DNA from: Gammaproteobacteria bacterium
Lineage (GTDB): Bacteria; Pseudomonadota; Gammaproteobacteria; UBA4575
Length of the DNA stretch: 64,000 bases
Direction: 5' to 3'
Assembly: GCA_014075255.1 (NCBI GenBank)
Contig: CP046178.1
Coordinates: 444,001 to 508,000 of the forward strand
Part shown: one piece after another, positions 7,583 to 17,707 of the stretch
Layout of the letters: every line of letters starts with the position of its first letter
Numbering within the stretch: position 1 is the stretch's first letter
The notes under the pieces: model-generated
Told to the model about the DNA's origin: nothing
What the model saw: only the letters and a program-made list of their open reading frames with translations
Databases searched by the model: none
Position numbers and translations under genes: made by a program

Positions 7583-9736
7583 ATGATATTTTCTGGCAAC
7601 GCTATAAAGGTTGACTATATTCAAGACTCGATTGCGAATCTAGTATTCGATCTTGAGGGCGAGAGTATTAATAAGCTCAGTAAAACTGTTGTCGAACAGT
7701 TGGGTGATGCTGTTAGTGTAATTGAAGACAATGAGAACATTAGCGCATTAATTATTTCGAGTAATAAAGATGTATTTATTGTTGGCGCTGACGTAACCGA
7801 GTTTCTTGGTTTTTTTAAATTAACTGAAAAAGAATTTGTTCAGTGGATAGAGGCTACTCAAGCTTTATTTAATCGCATAGAAGACTTGCCAATTCCAACG
7901 GTCACGGCCATTAATGGCTATGCATTGGGTGGAGGTTGTGAGTTAGCGTTGACTACGGATTATCGCGTTATGGCTTACAGTGCGCGTATTGGTCTGCCTG
8001 AAGTTAAATTAGGCATCTTCCCAGGCTGGGGTGGCAGTGTGCGTTTGCCTAGACTGATTGGTGCGGATAATGCATTGGATTGGATCTGCACGGGTGACCA
8101 GAAGAAAGCGCAAGAAGCGTTTAAGTGTCACGCAGTGGATTCAATTGTTGATGTCGATCAACTTCAAAGCGCTGCGATGCATATAGTTCAACAGTGTTTA
8201 GATGGCAAGCTTGACTACCAAAAGCGCAAACAGGAAAAACGCCAACCCCTACAGCTGAGTCAATTAGAAAGTATTATGGCATTTGAATCCGCGAAAGCTG
8301 TGGTTGCTGCAAAAGCCGGTCGCCATTTCCCCGCGCCATTAGCTGCAATAGAGACCGTACAGCATCATGCGACGATGTTACGTGACGAAGCGATGCAGGT
8401 TGAAGCGCATGGATTTGTCAAAATGGCAAAAACTAAGGTTGCGCGCAATTTAGTAGGGCTGTTTTTAAATGATCAGCGCATTAAGAAAGTTAGTCGAGGC
8501 TATAGCAAACAGGCGCATGCTGTTAAGCAAGCAGCAGTCTTAGGTGCAGGAATAATGGGTGGAGGTATCGCATATCAATCTGCTTGCAAAGATATTCCTA
8601 TAGTCATGAAAGATATCAAGCAAGAGGCGCTTGAGCTGGGTAAGTCTGAGGCAGGTGGATTGCTTTTAAAGCAAGTTAAGCGCGGCAAAATTAAGCCTGA
8701 AGAAGTGACAGACACTTTAGCAAAAATCGACACAACCTTAAGCTATGGTGATTTTGCAAATGTAGATTTGGTGGTTGAAGCTGTTATAGAAAATAAAAAC
8801 ATCAAATCTTCGGTGTTAGTAGAGGTGGAGCAACAAGTTAAATCCGACTGCATACTAACTTCCAACACATCGACCATTTCAATTACAGAGCTAGCATTAT
8901 CTTTGCAGCGGCCTGAACAATTTTGCGGTATGCACTTTTTTAACCCGGTTTATCGTATGCCATTGGTAGAGGTGATTCGAGGAGAGAAATCAAGTGAAGC
9001 AGCGATTGCAACTACGGTTGCTTATGCAGAAGCGATGGGTAAAACACCTATCGTTGTAAATGATTGTGCAGGTTTTTTGGTGAATCGCGTGTTATTCCCA
9101 TACTTTGCTGGTTTTGATGCGCTGGTTCGAGATGGCATAGATATTCAGCGGATTGATAAAATAATGGAAAACTTTGGTTGGCCAATGGGTCCAGCGTATT
9201 TATTAGATGTTGTTGGTATAGATACTGCGCATCATGCATCGGAAGTGATGGCAGAAGCTTACCCAGATCGTATGAGCAAAGAGTTTAAATCAGCGACCGA
9301 TGCTTTATATGAAACCGAGCGTTACGGTCAAAAGAATAATGTTGGTTTTTATAAGTATGAGTTAGATAAACGCGGTAAGCAGAAAAAAATAGCAGATGAA
9401 AATGCTGTCAGGATTATTGAAACCGTGCGTGTTAATTCGCTTGATGTTTCTGATGAAGAAATTGTCGATCGTATGATGATACCCATGTGTATGGAAACCG
9501 TGCGTTGTGTAGAAGAGGGCGTTGTAGATCATCCGCTCGATGCGGATATGGGTTTGATTCTAGGTATTGCTTTCCCAACTTTCCGCGGTGGTGCTTTACG
9601 CTATATTGAAGAGATGGGTGTGCAAGAGTTTTGTGAGCGCGCAGGGAAGTATTCACATATTAGTCCTATTTACGCACCTACTAAAGGCTTAATTAGTATG
9701 GCAAAGAAAAAAGAAACTTTTTATCCAAAAGTGTAA
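7583..9736 (+). CDS. fadB: fatty acid oxidation complex subunit alpha (enoyl-CoA hydratase/3-hydroxyacyl-CoA dehydrogenase)
   Basis: At 717 aa it has the full FadB length. The N-terminal crotonase domain shows the oxyanion-hole region NGYALGGGCELAL and the catalytic-acid region GLPEVKLGIFPGWGG. The dehydrogenase half begins with the NAD loop GAGIMGGG and contains HFFNPVYRMPLVEVI, with the catalytic histidine. It catalyses hydration and NAD-linked oxidation steps of beta-oxidation, in complex with the thiolase encoded next. The gap to fadA is about 80 bases and they share direction, so they are likely co-transcribed. No FadR- or PsrA-type operator is obvious upstream. Confidence 0.96.
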   Translation: MIFSGNAIKVDYIQDSIANLVFDLEGESINKLSKTVVEQLGDAVSVIEDNENISALIISSNKDVFIVGADVTEFLGFFKLTEKEFVQWIEATQALFNRIEDLPIPTVTAINGYALGGGCELALTTDYRVMAYSARIGLPEVKLGIFPGWGGSVRLPRLIGADNALDWICTGDQKKAQEAFKCHAVDSIVDVDQLQSAAMHIVQQCLDGKLDYQKRKQEKRQPLQLSQLESIMAFESAKAVVAAKAGRHFPAPLAAIETVQHHATMLRDEAMQVEAHGFVKMAKTKVARNLVGLFLNDQRIKKVSRGYSKQAHAVKQAAVLGAGIMGGGIAYQSACKDIPIVMKDIKQEALELGKSEAGGLLLKQVKRGKIKPEEVTDTLAKIDTTLSYGDFANVDLVVEAVIENKNIKSSVLVEVEQQVKSDCILTSNTSTISITELALSLQRPEQFCGMHFFNPVYRMPLVEVIRGEKSSEAAIATTVAYAEAMGKTPIVVNDCAGFLVNRVLFPYFAGFDALVRDGIDIQRIDKIMENFGWPMGPAYLLDVVGIDTAHHASEVMAEAYPDRMSKEFKSATDALYETERYGQKNNVGFYKYELDKRGKQKKIADENAVRIIETVRVNSLDVSDEEIVDRMMIPMCMETVRCVEEGVVDHPLDADMGLILGIAFPTFRGGALRYIEEMGVQEFCERAGKYSHISPIYAPTKGLISMAKKKETFYPKV

Positions 9737-9793
9737 ATAATGATTGAAGAATATATTTTGGTGGGTTTTTAAAAAATGAATTTAGCATTATGA

Positions 9794-10993
<1,200 letters not shown>

Positions 10994-11251
10994 ATAATCT
11001 ATTGCGTCTTAACGAGTGCGGCTTATTGCTCCATAGTTTCTCATTTTATTCTGAAGTTGAAATAATATTCCTTAAAGTAGTCTATTGGGTTGGGAATATT
11101 TAGCTGTTAAATTTATATCTTATCTGTGCTCGTTATTTACCCACATTGCTTTGCCTGCATTGTTGCTCTGAATTTATTTGAATCGGATAATGTGTGGCTT
11201 TTTATACATATTTAATAACGATACTGCCAACTCTGCTTAAGGACTGAGCGA

Positions 11252-13225
11252 ATGAGAAATATTTCTATCCCACCTAGTACTAAAAGTATTATTAAAAAAC
11301 GTATGGCATCCTTGGCGATCTTTGTGATGCTTGGTGCACTACTGATTTACGAAGAGCCTACGATTGAAATTGCTTGGGTAACGGCAATTTTATTGCTGAC
11401 AATTTATTTATTTGCGTTTGAAGTGGTCGACGTCGATATAGCAGCTATTACGATCATGGTCTTGCTTGGATTAACAAGTTTATTTGCGCCGATAATGGGT
11501 TTAGAACAAGGCTTAGTAGACACTGCACATTTGTTTGATGGCTTTTCGAGTAATGCGGTAATGTCGATCATAGCAGTTATGATCATTGGTGCAGGTTTGG
11601 ATAAAACGGGAATTATGAGCAAGGTTGCAGCGTTTATTCTAAATATCGGTGGAACTTCAGAAAAACGTATTATTCCAATTATTTCTGGCACAGTTGCATT
11701 CATTTCTTCGTTTATGCAAAACGTTGGTGCAGCAGCGCTTTTTCTACCGGTCGTGTCACGGATTTCTTCTCGCGCTAAATTGCCGATGTCGCGTTTATTG
11801 ATGCCAATGGGTTTTTGCGCAATTTTGGGTGGAACGGTGACAATGATAGGTTCATCACCACTTATCTTATTAAACGATTTAATTATAACTTCAAACTCTG
11901 CGCTTGCAGCGGATCAGCAAATGCAGACTTGGAGTTTGTTTTCGGTAACACCTGTAGGTATTGCATTAGTAGCCACTGGTATTTTGTATTTTGTTATCTT
12001 TGGCCGGTTTGTTTTACCAGTTTCTAAAACAGAAAGTTCCACATCTAGCGGAAATACTATGAGTTATTTTCATGATGTGTACGGTGTTAATTACGATCTA
12101 TATGAAGTGGTCGTACCAGAAGGCAGTGACATAATAGGTAAGCGTCTCGATGACTTTGAAGACAAATATCAGTTGCGTGTTATTGCGACTAAACAATCTG
12201 GTCACGCCACTCGAGTAGGTCCAGGTGCATTAGATCGAGACACAGGACTGAGTGCAGGCATGGTACTTGGAATAACGGCAGAGCCAGATTATCTTGATCA
12301 TTTTATTCAAAAATATAATTTAAAAAGACGTCCTCAGTTGCGTACTTTTTCAGAAGATCTGGCGAGTAATAAGGCAGGTATTGCAGAAATAGTTATTCCA
12401 CCCGGTTCAAAATTAATTGGTCAGAGTGCACGTGATATTTGGATGCGTAAGACCTATGGTATTTCGATGATCACCATGCACAGAGATGGTCATACAATGC
12501 GAGAAGTTGAAGATATTCGTAACATTCCTTATCACTCTGGCGACACATTAGTAGTGCATACCACTTGGGAAGCCTTAATGCGTCTGGAGAAAGATAGTAA
12601 TTTTGTTGTGATTACTAGTGAATATCCGCATGAAGAATTGCGTCCTAATAAAGTGTTGTGGGCAGGTATATTCTTTTTAATCGCGCTTTCATTGGTGTTG
12701 TTTACTGAAATTCGTTTATCGATTGCATTGTTGACCGGGGCTATCGGTATGGTGTTGTCCGGTGTTCTACGCATAAATGAAGCTTACGAAGCGGTATCTT
12801 GGAAAACAGTATTTTTATTAGCAAGCTTGATTCCGCTTGGAATGGCTGTCGAGCAAACCGGTACCGCAAAATGGATTGCCGACCAAACATTGTTAGTCGT
12901 AGGGGACATGCCGATATGGGTGATTCAAGCGGCGATGGCAGTGTTAGCAACTTTCTTTACATTAGTAATGTCGAATGTGGGTGCTACAGTTTTGTTAGTG
13001 CCACTTGCGGTGAATATTGCTATTGGTGTTGGGGCAAATCCAGCGCTTTTTGCACTTACCGTCGCAATCGCCACATCGAATTCATTTCTTATCCCGACTC
13101 ACCAAGTTAATGCTTTGATTATGGGCCCAGGTGGTTACCGTGTTCCTGATTTCATGCGTGCGGGTGGGATTATGACCATCTTATTTCTAATTGTTTCGGT
13201 AACTATGCTTAATCTGTTGTACTAA
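11252..13225 (+). CDS. SLC13-type permease with two central TrkA-C (RCK_C) domains
   Basis: A 657-aa membrane protein. About seven hydrophobic helices come first. A soluble region follows at about residues 280-450, carrying two TrkA-C-like repeats (YEVVVPEGSDIIGKRL and AEIVIPPGSKLIGQSA), and then more helices. Conserved transporter loops include SSFMQNVGAAALFLP and TVTMIGSSPLILLND. This is the layout of sodium-coupled SLC13/ArsB-like permeases that bind a ligand through RCK_C domains. Such proteins are often annotated as sulfate or dicarboxylate permeases, but the substrate cannot be read from sequence. AAGGACTGAGCG precedes the ATG. Confidence 0.88.
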   Translation: MRNISIPPSTKSIIKKRMASLAIFVMLGALLIYEEPTIEIAWVTAILLLTIYLFAFEVVDVDIAAITIMVLLGLTSLFAPIMGLEQGLVDTAHLFDGFSSNAVMSIIAVMIIGAGLDKTGIMSKVAAFILNIGGTSEKRIIPIISGTVAFISSFMQNVGAAALFLPVVSRISSRAKLPMSRLLMPMGFCAILGGTVTMIGSSPLILLNDLIITSNSALAADQQMQTWSLFSVTPVGIALVATGILYFVIFGRFVLPVSKTESSTSSGNTMSYFHDVYGVNYDLYEVVVPEGSDIIGKRLDDFEDKYQLRVIATKQSGHATRVGPGALDRDTGLSAGMVLGITAEPDYLDHFIQKYNLKRRPQLRTFSEDLASNKAGIAEIVIPPGSKLIGQSARDIWMRKTYGISMITMHRDGHTMREVEDIRNIPYHSGDTLVVHTTWEALMRLEKDSNFVVITSEYPHEELRPNKVLWAGIFFLIALSLVLFTEIRLSIALLTGAIGMVLSGVLRINEAYEAVSWKTVFLLASLIPLGMAVEQTGTAKWIADQTLLVVGDMPIWVIQAAMAVLATFFTLVMSNVGATVLLVPLAVNIAIGVGANPALFALTVAIATSNSFLIPTHQVNALIMGPGGYRVPDFMRAGGIMTILFLIVSVTMLNLLY

Positions 13226-13255
13226 GGTTATGCAGTACTAGCTTTTTATTAAATG

Positions 13256-13651
13256 CTAGTCCCCAACTCCTAACATTTCTAAGATTTCGTCAATATAATC
13301 AAGTAAGGCGCAGGCCATCATATCGTCTTGCTTCTTATCGCCAATTTTAGAAAGTGCTGATAAAGCTGTTGTAATTTTATCAGTATCTTGTTTAGAAGTT
13401 TGGCCAGATAATTGATTGGTGCGACTGATGTGTTCTTGTAAATTATCTAAATGAATTTTTGCAGCAGCTTGGTCACGTTCATCATTTAGAATTTGCGGAA
13501 AATAGATTTGTGCTTGGGTAGTGAATTCTGCGATTGCTTCATGTACACCAGGTTGGAGATATTCATCTAGCTCTTCATTAAGAGGAGGGATGTATGACTC
13601 ATCACTAGGATCTAGGTTGAAATTTTCTTTGCTGTTGTTTTTTTTATTCAT
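13256..13651 (-). CDS. hypothetical acidic protein, 131 aa
   Basis: A soluble acidic protein with an asparagine/lysine-rich start and a predicted all-helical C-terminus ending in DEILEMLGVGD. I recognise no domain. It is convergent with the SLC13 permease, 30 bases away; an ACTAGC/GCTAGT stem with a T-rich loop at 13237-13260 lies between them. Its promoter region holds a CRP-like site (13662-13681), only about 10 bases upstream of the start codon. Confidence 0.65.
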   Translation of the reverse strand: MNKKNNSKENFNLDPSDESYIPPLNEELDEYLQPGVHEAIAEFTTQAQIYFPQILNDERDQAAAKIHLDNLQEHISRTNQLSGQTSKQDTDKITTALSALSKIGDKKQDDMMACALLDYIDEILEMLGVGD

Positions 13652-13661
13652 TAGTTAATTT

Positions 13662-13681
13662 AATGTGAAATGCATCACATT
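13662..13681. promoter_or_regulatory. CRP/FNR-like operator and adjacent TGTACA inverted repeat
   Basis: AATGTGA-AATGCA-TCACATT matches the symmetric CRP pattern TGTGA-N6-TCACA on both arms. It lies between the divergent 131-aa gene and the small membrane-protein gene. A second inverted repeat, TGTACA-CATA-TGTACA, lies at 13695-13710. Whether this organism has a CRP-type regulator of the same specificity cannot be seen here. Confidence 0.5.
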
Positions 13682-13924
13682 TTGTAATAGTTGGTGTACA
13701 CATATGTACAAATACGTTAATTATTGGATAGTAGCCTAGTTTTAAATGCTTGGTAACTTTGGAGTGAACTCTTGTGAAATCAGTCAGATTGATGCCTGTT
13801 TCACATTTTGCCTTGCCTTAAATGTGTACTATCTCAATCTAGTGTTGAGTTGGTTTACTTAAGGGCTGTGCCACGTAGTACTGTCCGGTAATCAAGGATG
13901 TTTAGCACTTACCAAGGAGGTACC

Positions 13925-14116
13925 ATGTTAGCGACTAGTTTTATGTTAATTGTCTGGTTAATGGGTTTTCTATTCATTTCTACTGGATTAGAGAAATCTC
14001 AACAATTACACAATGGTGAATTAACGATCTATCCAGAAAAGCGTTTAGCTTTTGGTGTGGGTTTGGTTGCTTATATTGGAATTTCCCTTGTGATAGCCAT
14101 TACATTTGTCCTTTAA
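13925..14116 (+). CDS. small membrane protein, 63 aa
   Basis: Two hydrophobic helices (FMLIVWLMGFLFISTG and VGLVAYIGISLVIAITFVL) are joined by a short polar loop. I chose the ATG at 13925 because a perfect AAGGAGG lies four bases upstream; an in-frame ATG at 13898 would add nine residues. The family is not recognised. It stands alone, downstream of a possible CRP-like site. Confidence 0.7.
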   Translation: MLATSFMLIVWLMGFLFISTGLEKSQQLHNGELTIYPEKRLAFGVGLVAYIGISLVIAITFVL

Positions 14117-14174
14117 GCTTATAAAACAGTTAAAGCCTAAATATATAGTTTTTTCGTGGTATTGGTTGTCTTTT

Positions 14175-14762
14175 CTAGACACCTTTAAATTTTAAAACCT
14201 GTCCGTTGTTACACCATCGCTGACCTGTCGGCAGTGGGCCATCCATGATGAGGTGTCCATGATGTCCGGCACAGCGAGCACATCGATAGCCCGTTTTAGG
14301 CCACATACCTTTTAAATCAGTATAGGTTTCTAAATGTCCATGTATATGGTCGCTGAAGCTTGGCCAGCCAGTATTACTGTCATATTTCATGTCTGCTGTG
14401 AATAATTCTAAATCACAGCCTTGGCAGCTATATGTGCCAACTTCATAAAAATTTGTGTACTGGCTAGAAAATCTTGGTTCTGTCGCTCCCGTGCGCAGGA
14501 TGGCATATTGAGTCGGAGTTAATTGCTCATGCCAAAACTTATCGTCTTTTTGCCATTTCTTAATATGCGGCGATGCTTTAATAGCAACTCGATTTTGTGT
14601 AGAGCTCAGCTGAAGCGCAGTGAATAGGGCAAATCCACCCGCAACGATAAGGAAGTTTCTTTTATTCAATTTACTAATACCTTGTGCGTATAGTCTCGCT
14701 GGCAATCTGCCCGCTAATAATCTGCTAGTGTAGCGTTTCTTGAAGATACATATGCCTCGCAC
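14175..14762 (-). CDS. msrB: peptide-methionine (R)-S-oxide reductase, membrane-anchored/exported MsrB
   Basis: The C-terminal two thirds are an MsrB domain. The two zinc CxxC pairs are CQGC and CARC, GWPSF is intact, and the catalytic cysteine sits in GQRWCNNG. The family reduces methionine-R-sulfoxide in proteins. Unlike cytosolic MsrB, this one has a basic N-terminal segment followed by a hydrophobic helix (RNFLIVAGGFALFTALQL), so it is probably exported or anchored facing the periplasm. The extreme N-terminus is uncertain, because a start closer to the hydrophobic helix is possible. Confidence 0.88.
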   Translation of the reverse strand: MRGICIFKKRYTSRLLAGRLPARLYAQGISKLNKRNFLIVAGGFALFTALQLSSTQNRVAIKASPHIKKWQKDDKFWHEQLTPTQYAILRTGATEPRFSSQYTNFYEVGTYSCQGCDLELFTADMKYDSNTGWPSFSDHIHGHLETYTDLKGMWPKTGYRCARCAGHHGHLIMDGPLPTGQRWCNNGQVLKFKGV

Positions 14763-14814
14763 CCTAGCTTATAAATTACAGCAATAATTAATATTAGAAA
14801 CAATCTGTAAATAT

Positions 14815-15396
14815 ATGAATAAAAACATAATATTTATATCATTTGTAGTTGTGATGAGTGCTCTTGCGCAGTTGAGTTTAACTTTTGAGGTAGATGGTTT
14901 GCAGTTTACGCGAGAGGGTGTTGGTGAAGGCCAATGGTGGCGTTTTATCACAGGTAATTTTGTGCATCTAAGCTGGCGTCATTTTGCAATGAATGCTGTA
15001 GCCTTGGTGGCAATTTATGTGTTGTACCCTAATAGTTTAAATGCTTACGGATGGGTGGTTGTGTTTGTACTCAGTTGCTTATCGGTGACGATTGGTATCT
15101 GGGTGTTTAGCCAAAATATTCATTGGTATGTGGGCCTGTCAGGCGCGTTGCATGGTCTACTAGTGACCTTAATAATTGTCGACTATATTGTTCACAAGAA
15201 TTGGTTAAATATTATTTTGTTGTTTGGTGTAATTGCTAAATTAATATGGGAAGGCATGATGGGGCCCATTCCAGGAAGCGAATCGACAGCAGGTGGCCCG
15301 GTAGTAGTGCAAGCGCATTTATACGGATTTGTAGGCGGTTTAATTATCAGTGCTTGCATGCATACATTCAATAAAAAGAAGAAGTTAACACTATGA
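14815..15396 (+). CDS. rrtA: rhombosortase (rhomboid-family intramembrane protease)
   Basis: A six-helix rhomboid-like protein of 193 aa. It has FVHLSWRHFAMNAVAL, the nucleophile motif GLSGALHG and the catalytic-histidine region AHLYGFVGG, which together fit rhombosortase rather than a generic GlpG. Rhombosortases cleave proteins that carry a C-terminal GlyGly-CTERM anchor during type II secretion-linked sorting. No GlyGly-CTERM protein is encoded in the window, so its substrates lie elsewhere. The 3' end overlaps the next gene by four bases. Confidence 0.85.
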   Translation: MNKNIIFISFVVVMSALAQLSLTFEVDGLQFTREGVGEGQWWRFITGNFVHLSWRHFAMNAVALVAIYVLYPNSLNAYGWVVVFVLSCLSVTIGIWVFSQNIHWYVGLSGALHGLLVTLIIVDYIVHKNWLNIILLFGVIAKLIWEGMMGPIPGSESTAGGPVVVQAHLYGFVGGLIISACMHTFNKKKKLTL

Positions 15397-15704
15397 CTGA
15401 AAATAATGTATCTGATGAAATATATAAAGAATTTCACCAAATAAACCGTAAGTTGACCTATTCGACAATTGGCCTAGTGTGCATAACGGCGTTGCTGGTC
15501 TGGTTGAATGGGATCGATTTTAGAGGCAAGCATCTTAGCGAGATGGGCTTGCTGTTTATGCTTTTGGGGTTCTTCACATATAAAATCCCCTATATCAGCT
15601 ATCGATTTTTGCTGTATAAATATAAGAATGTGTCTGAAAAACGCTCTGCTATTGGCTACGATTGGAAGCAATTTCGTGACATCGCAATGCTGCGCAAATA
15701 TTAG
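15393..15704 (+). CDS. hypothetical membrane protein, 103 aa
   Basis: Its start overlaps the rhombosortase stop by ATGA, so the two are translationally coupled. Two hydrophobic segments (TIGLVCITALLVWL and GLLFMLLGFFTYKIPYI) are flanked by a polar N-terminus and a basic C-terminus. I do not recognise the family. The tight coupling suggests it assists or is controlled with the protease. Confidence 0.75.
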   Translation: MTENNVSDEIYKEFHQINRKLTYSTIGLVCITALLVWLNGIDFRGKHLSEMGLLFMLLGFFTYKIPYISYRFLLYKYKNVSEKRSAIGYDWKQFRDIAMLRKY

Positions 15705-15860
15705 ATAATTGCCAATATCAATTACTATCCGTCCGGCTGAAATTATTCACGAACTATCGGAGTAAGCTGTCACAAAAGCGAGAGCTTGCCTATGGTAAAT
15801 TTAAGTTCTAACTTATTCATTTCTATTGCGAAATCGTTAAAATCTGACAATCATTAAGCA

Positions 15861-16232
15861 ATGCTAGGCATATTTCGTAAAAAACCATTACGCAGTTCAT
15901 TTTTCCCACGCGGCGAAAGAACGGATATCAATTGCGATGTATACGTAAAGCGTATCGGTCAGACTACTTTAAAAGCCAATCAGGGAAATATCAGTGAGGG
16001 TGGCTTATATGTGTTGATTCCTGAACATGATCTTGAGCGCGGCAAGAAGGTAGAGATTGTGTTGGTGAATAAAAACGGTTCGCTGCGACGTATCAGTAGG
16101 TTGATGGGAATCGTAATACGTACAGATGAGAAGGGTGCTGCAATGGTAACTTACAAAAAAGACAATATGAATTCCCAGCAGAGCTTATTAACTGAAGAGC
16201 AATCACTGAAGCAAGAATTTGGTGAGGTCTAA
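15861..16232 (+). CDS. PilZ domain protein
   Basis: A 123-aa single-domain protein with the two PilZ signatures: a basic arginine-containing stretch near the start (FFPRGERTDINC) and NISEGGLYV about 30 residues later, close to D/NxSxxG. PilZ domains bind cyclic di-GMP. The arginine motif is slightly irregular, so binding should not be assumed. It is a single gene followed by a good terminator. Confidence 0.83.
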   Translation: MLGIFRKKPLRSSFFPRGERTDINCDVYVKRIGQTTLKANQGNISEGGLYVLIPEHDLERGKKVEIVLVNKNGSLRRISRLMGIVIRTDEKGAAMVTYKKDNMNSQQSLLTEEQSLKQEFGEV

Positions 16233-16361
16233 AAAGCTGTATTTAGAGCCTATTAGCATGCAATCTAAGGTCAAATGGTTGAAATTCACAGATAAGCTGT
16301 AAAATTTGCAAACCTTGCAGGACTATAATACAGGCTGTAGTTTCTCTCCTTCTGAAACTGG

Positions 16362-16397
16362 CCCACGTAGAATTAAACCTCTAACGTGGGTTTTTTT
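16362..16397 (+). terminator. rho-independent terminator after the PilZ gene
   Basis: CCCACGT at 16362-16368 pairs with ACGTGGG at 16384-16390, and seven T residues follow directly. It lies about 130 bases after the PilZ stop and before the chelatase-like gene. Confidence 0.8.
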
Positions 16398-16466
16398 GTC
16401 CTGAACATTTCCGACGAGGCTATTCCTGCAATTTTTCTATGAATAGGGCTGTGATAGCATCTTGCT

Positions 16467-16835
16467 ATGCATGCATTATTATTAATTGCCCACGGTAGTC
16501 GGCGACAAGCATCAAATGATGAAGTTAGAAAACTTACCAAGAATTTAGAACAACACATCGATGGCGAGTTTTCGATAATTGAATGTGCTTTCCTTGAGTT
16601 GGCTGAGCCTTCCATTCCTGACGGTGTAAGCGCGTGCGTACAAAAGGGTGCGGACTCAGTAACCGTGCTGCCATATTTTCTATCTGCAGGACGTCATGTG
16701 ATTACAGATATCCCTGAAGAATTAAAAAAAGCACAAAACATACATCCGCGAGTGAGTATAAAAACTTCTCCTTACTTAGGATCGGCCCAAGGTATTAGTG
16801 AGATTTTAATTGACCTCAGCAAACAGGCATCATAA
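16467..16835 (+). CDS. CbiX/SirB-type sirohydrochlorin chelatase-like protein
   Basis: A short 122-aa chelatase of the CbiX_small/SirB fold. LLLIAHGSRRQASNDEV carries the metal-binding histidine near the N-terminus, and LPYFLSAGRHVITDIPEEL carries the second histidine region. Family members insert cobalt, iron or nickel into sirohydrochlorin; short forms may work as homodimers. No other corrinoid or sirohaem gene is adjacent. The metal cannot be read from sequence, though CobW and CbtB homologues occur 6 kb away. Confidence 0.85.
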   Translation: MHALLLIAHGSRRQASNDEVRKLTKNLEQHIDGEFSIIECAFLELAEPSIPDGVSACVQKGADSVTVLPYFLSAGRHVITDIPEELKKAQNIHPRVSIKTSPYLGSAQGISEILIDLSKQAS

Positions 16836-16858
16836 TTATCCATTTGTCTGAAGATTAG

Positions 16859-16885
16859 AAAAACTCATTTGTCAGCGAGATGAGT
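16859..16885 (-). terminator. terminator for the gloB-like gene
   Basis: On the minus strand ACTCAT, an 11-base loop and ATGAGT are followed by a run of T. It lies about 20 bases past the stop codon of the hydrolase gene. Confidence 0.5.
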
Positions 16886-16904
16886 AAAAGAAGTTAGAGT
16901 TGCT

Positions 16905-17639
16905 TTAGCTTTGTAATTTATTTAGTTCTTGTTTTAATTCATTTTCGTTTTGTGCATCATAAGGTGAATTTCTAATTTGATCATGAACCTTCATGCGATA
17001 GCGAACAAACTGATCAACCTTAGTAAAATGCATAAAAGGATTGCCTTCAATTTCTTCTTTTAAAGTAGAAGATTTCTGCACTGCATAATTATGGCCAGGG
17101 TGTATGACAATTTCGGTTGGTAAATCGCTTTTAAAGTGTTTTAAAGTGGTATACATCTGTTCAGGATCACCACCTTGTAAATCGCAACGTCCACATCCAA
17201 AGACAAATAATGTGTCGCCTGTAATTAAATCTTTACCTGCGCGATAGCATGCAGAGCCAGGCGTATGGCCAGGGGTATGCATCACTTCTATTTCAGTATT
17301 GCCTAGCTTAATTGCATCTCCTCCATGATGTAATTTTGGTTTGCTTAATTTTTCACCCCAAAATTCAGCTTCGCTCTTTAATATATGAACTTGCGCATCG
17401 TAATGATTAAGCAGTTCTCCTAAGCCATTTATATGGTCATGATGACTATGTGTTAACAAAACGTCTGTTATTGTGACATTTAGTTTTTTTGCTTTATCAA
17501 TTATCTTATCAATGTCCCATGCAGGATCGACCACTGCCGCAGTGTTGGTCTTATCGTCTACTAATAAATAAACAAAGTTTTCCATTGGACCCAGTTCTAA
17601 TGCATAGATACTGTGAGAGGATGTATTTGCAACAGTCAT
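16905..17639 (-). CDS. gloB: hydroxyacylglutathione hydrolase (glyoxalase II)
   Basis: A 244-aa metallo-beta-lactamase-fold protein with the metal site LLTHSHHDHINGL (THxHxDH), the downstream GHTPGS, the FGCGRCDLQGGDPEQMY segment typical of GloB, and a C-terminal GNPFMHF. Glyoxalase II hydrolyses S-lactoylglutathione to lactate and glutathione. Length and the C-terminal domain fit GloB better than a persulfide dioxygenase. It is divergently transcribed from mug. Confidence 0.9.
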   Translation of the reverse strand: MTVANTSSHSIYALELGPMENFVYLLVDDKTNTAAVVDPAWDIDKIIDKAKKLNVTITDVLLTHSHHDHINGLGELLNHYDAQVHILKSEAEFWGEKLSKPKLHHGGDAIKLGNTEIEVMHTPGHTPGSACYRAGKDLITGDTLFVFGCGRCDLQGGDPEQMYTTLKHFKSDLPTEIVIHPGHNYAVQKSSTLKEEIEGNPFMHFTKVDQFVRYRMKVHDQIRNSPYDAQNENELKQELNKLQS

Positions 17640-17707
17640 TATGTGGTTTAGTTCTATAAAGAGAACTAAATTGTAACAAGCTTTGAATTAGGATATTAAG
17701 GTTAAAT

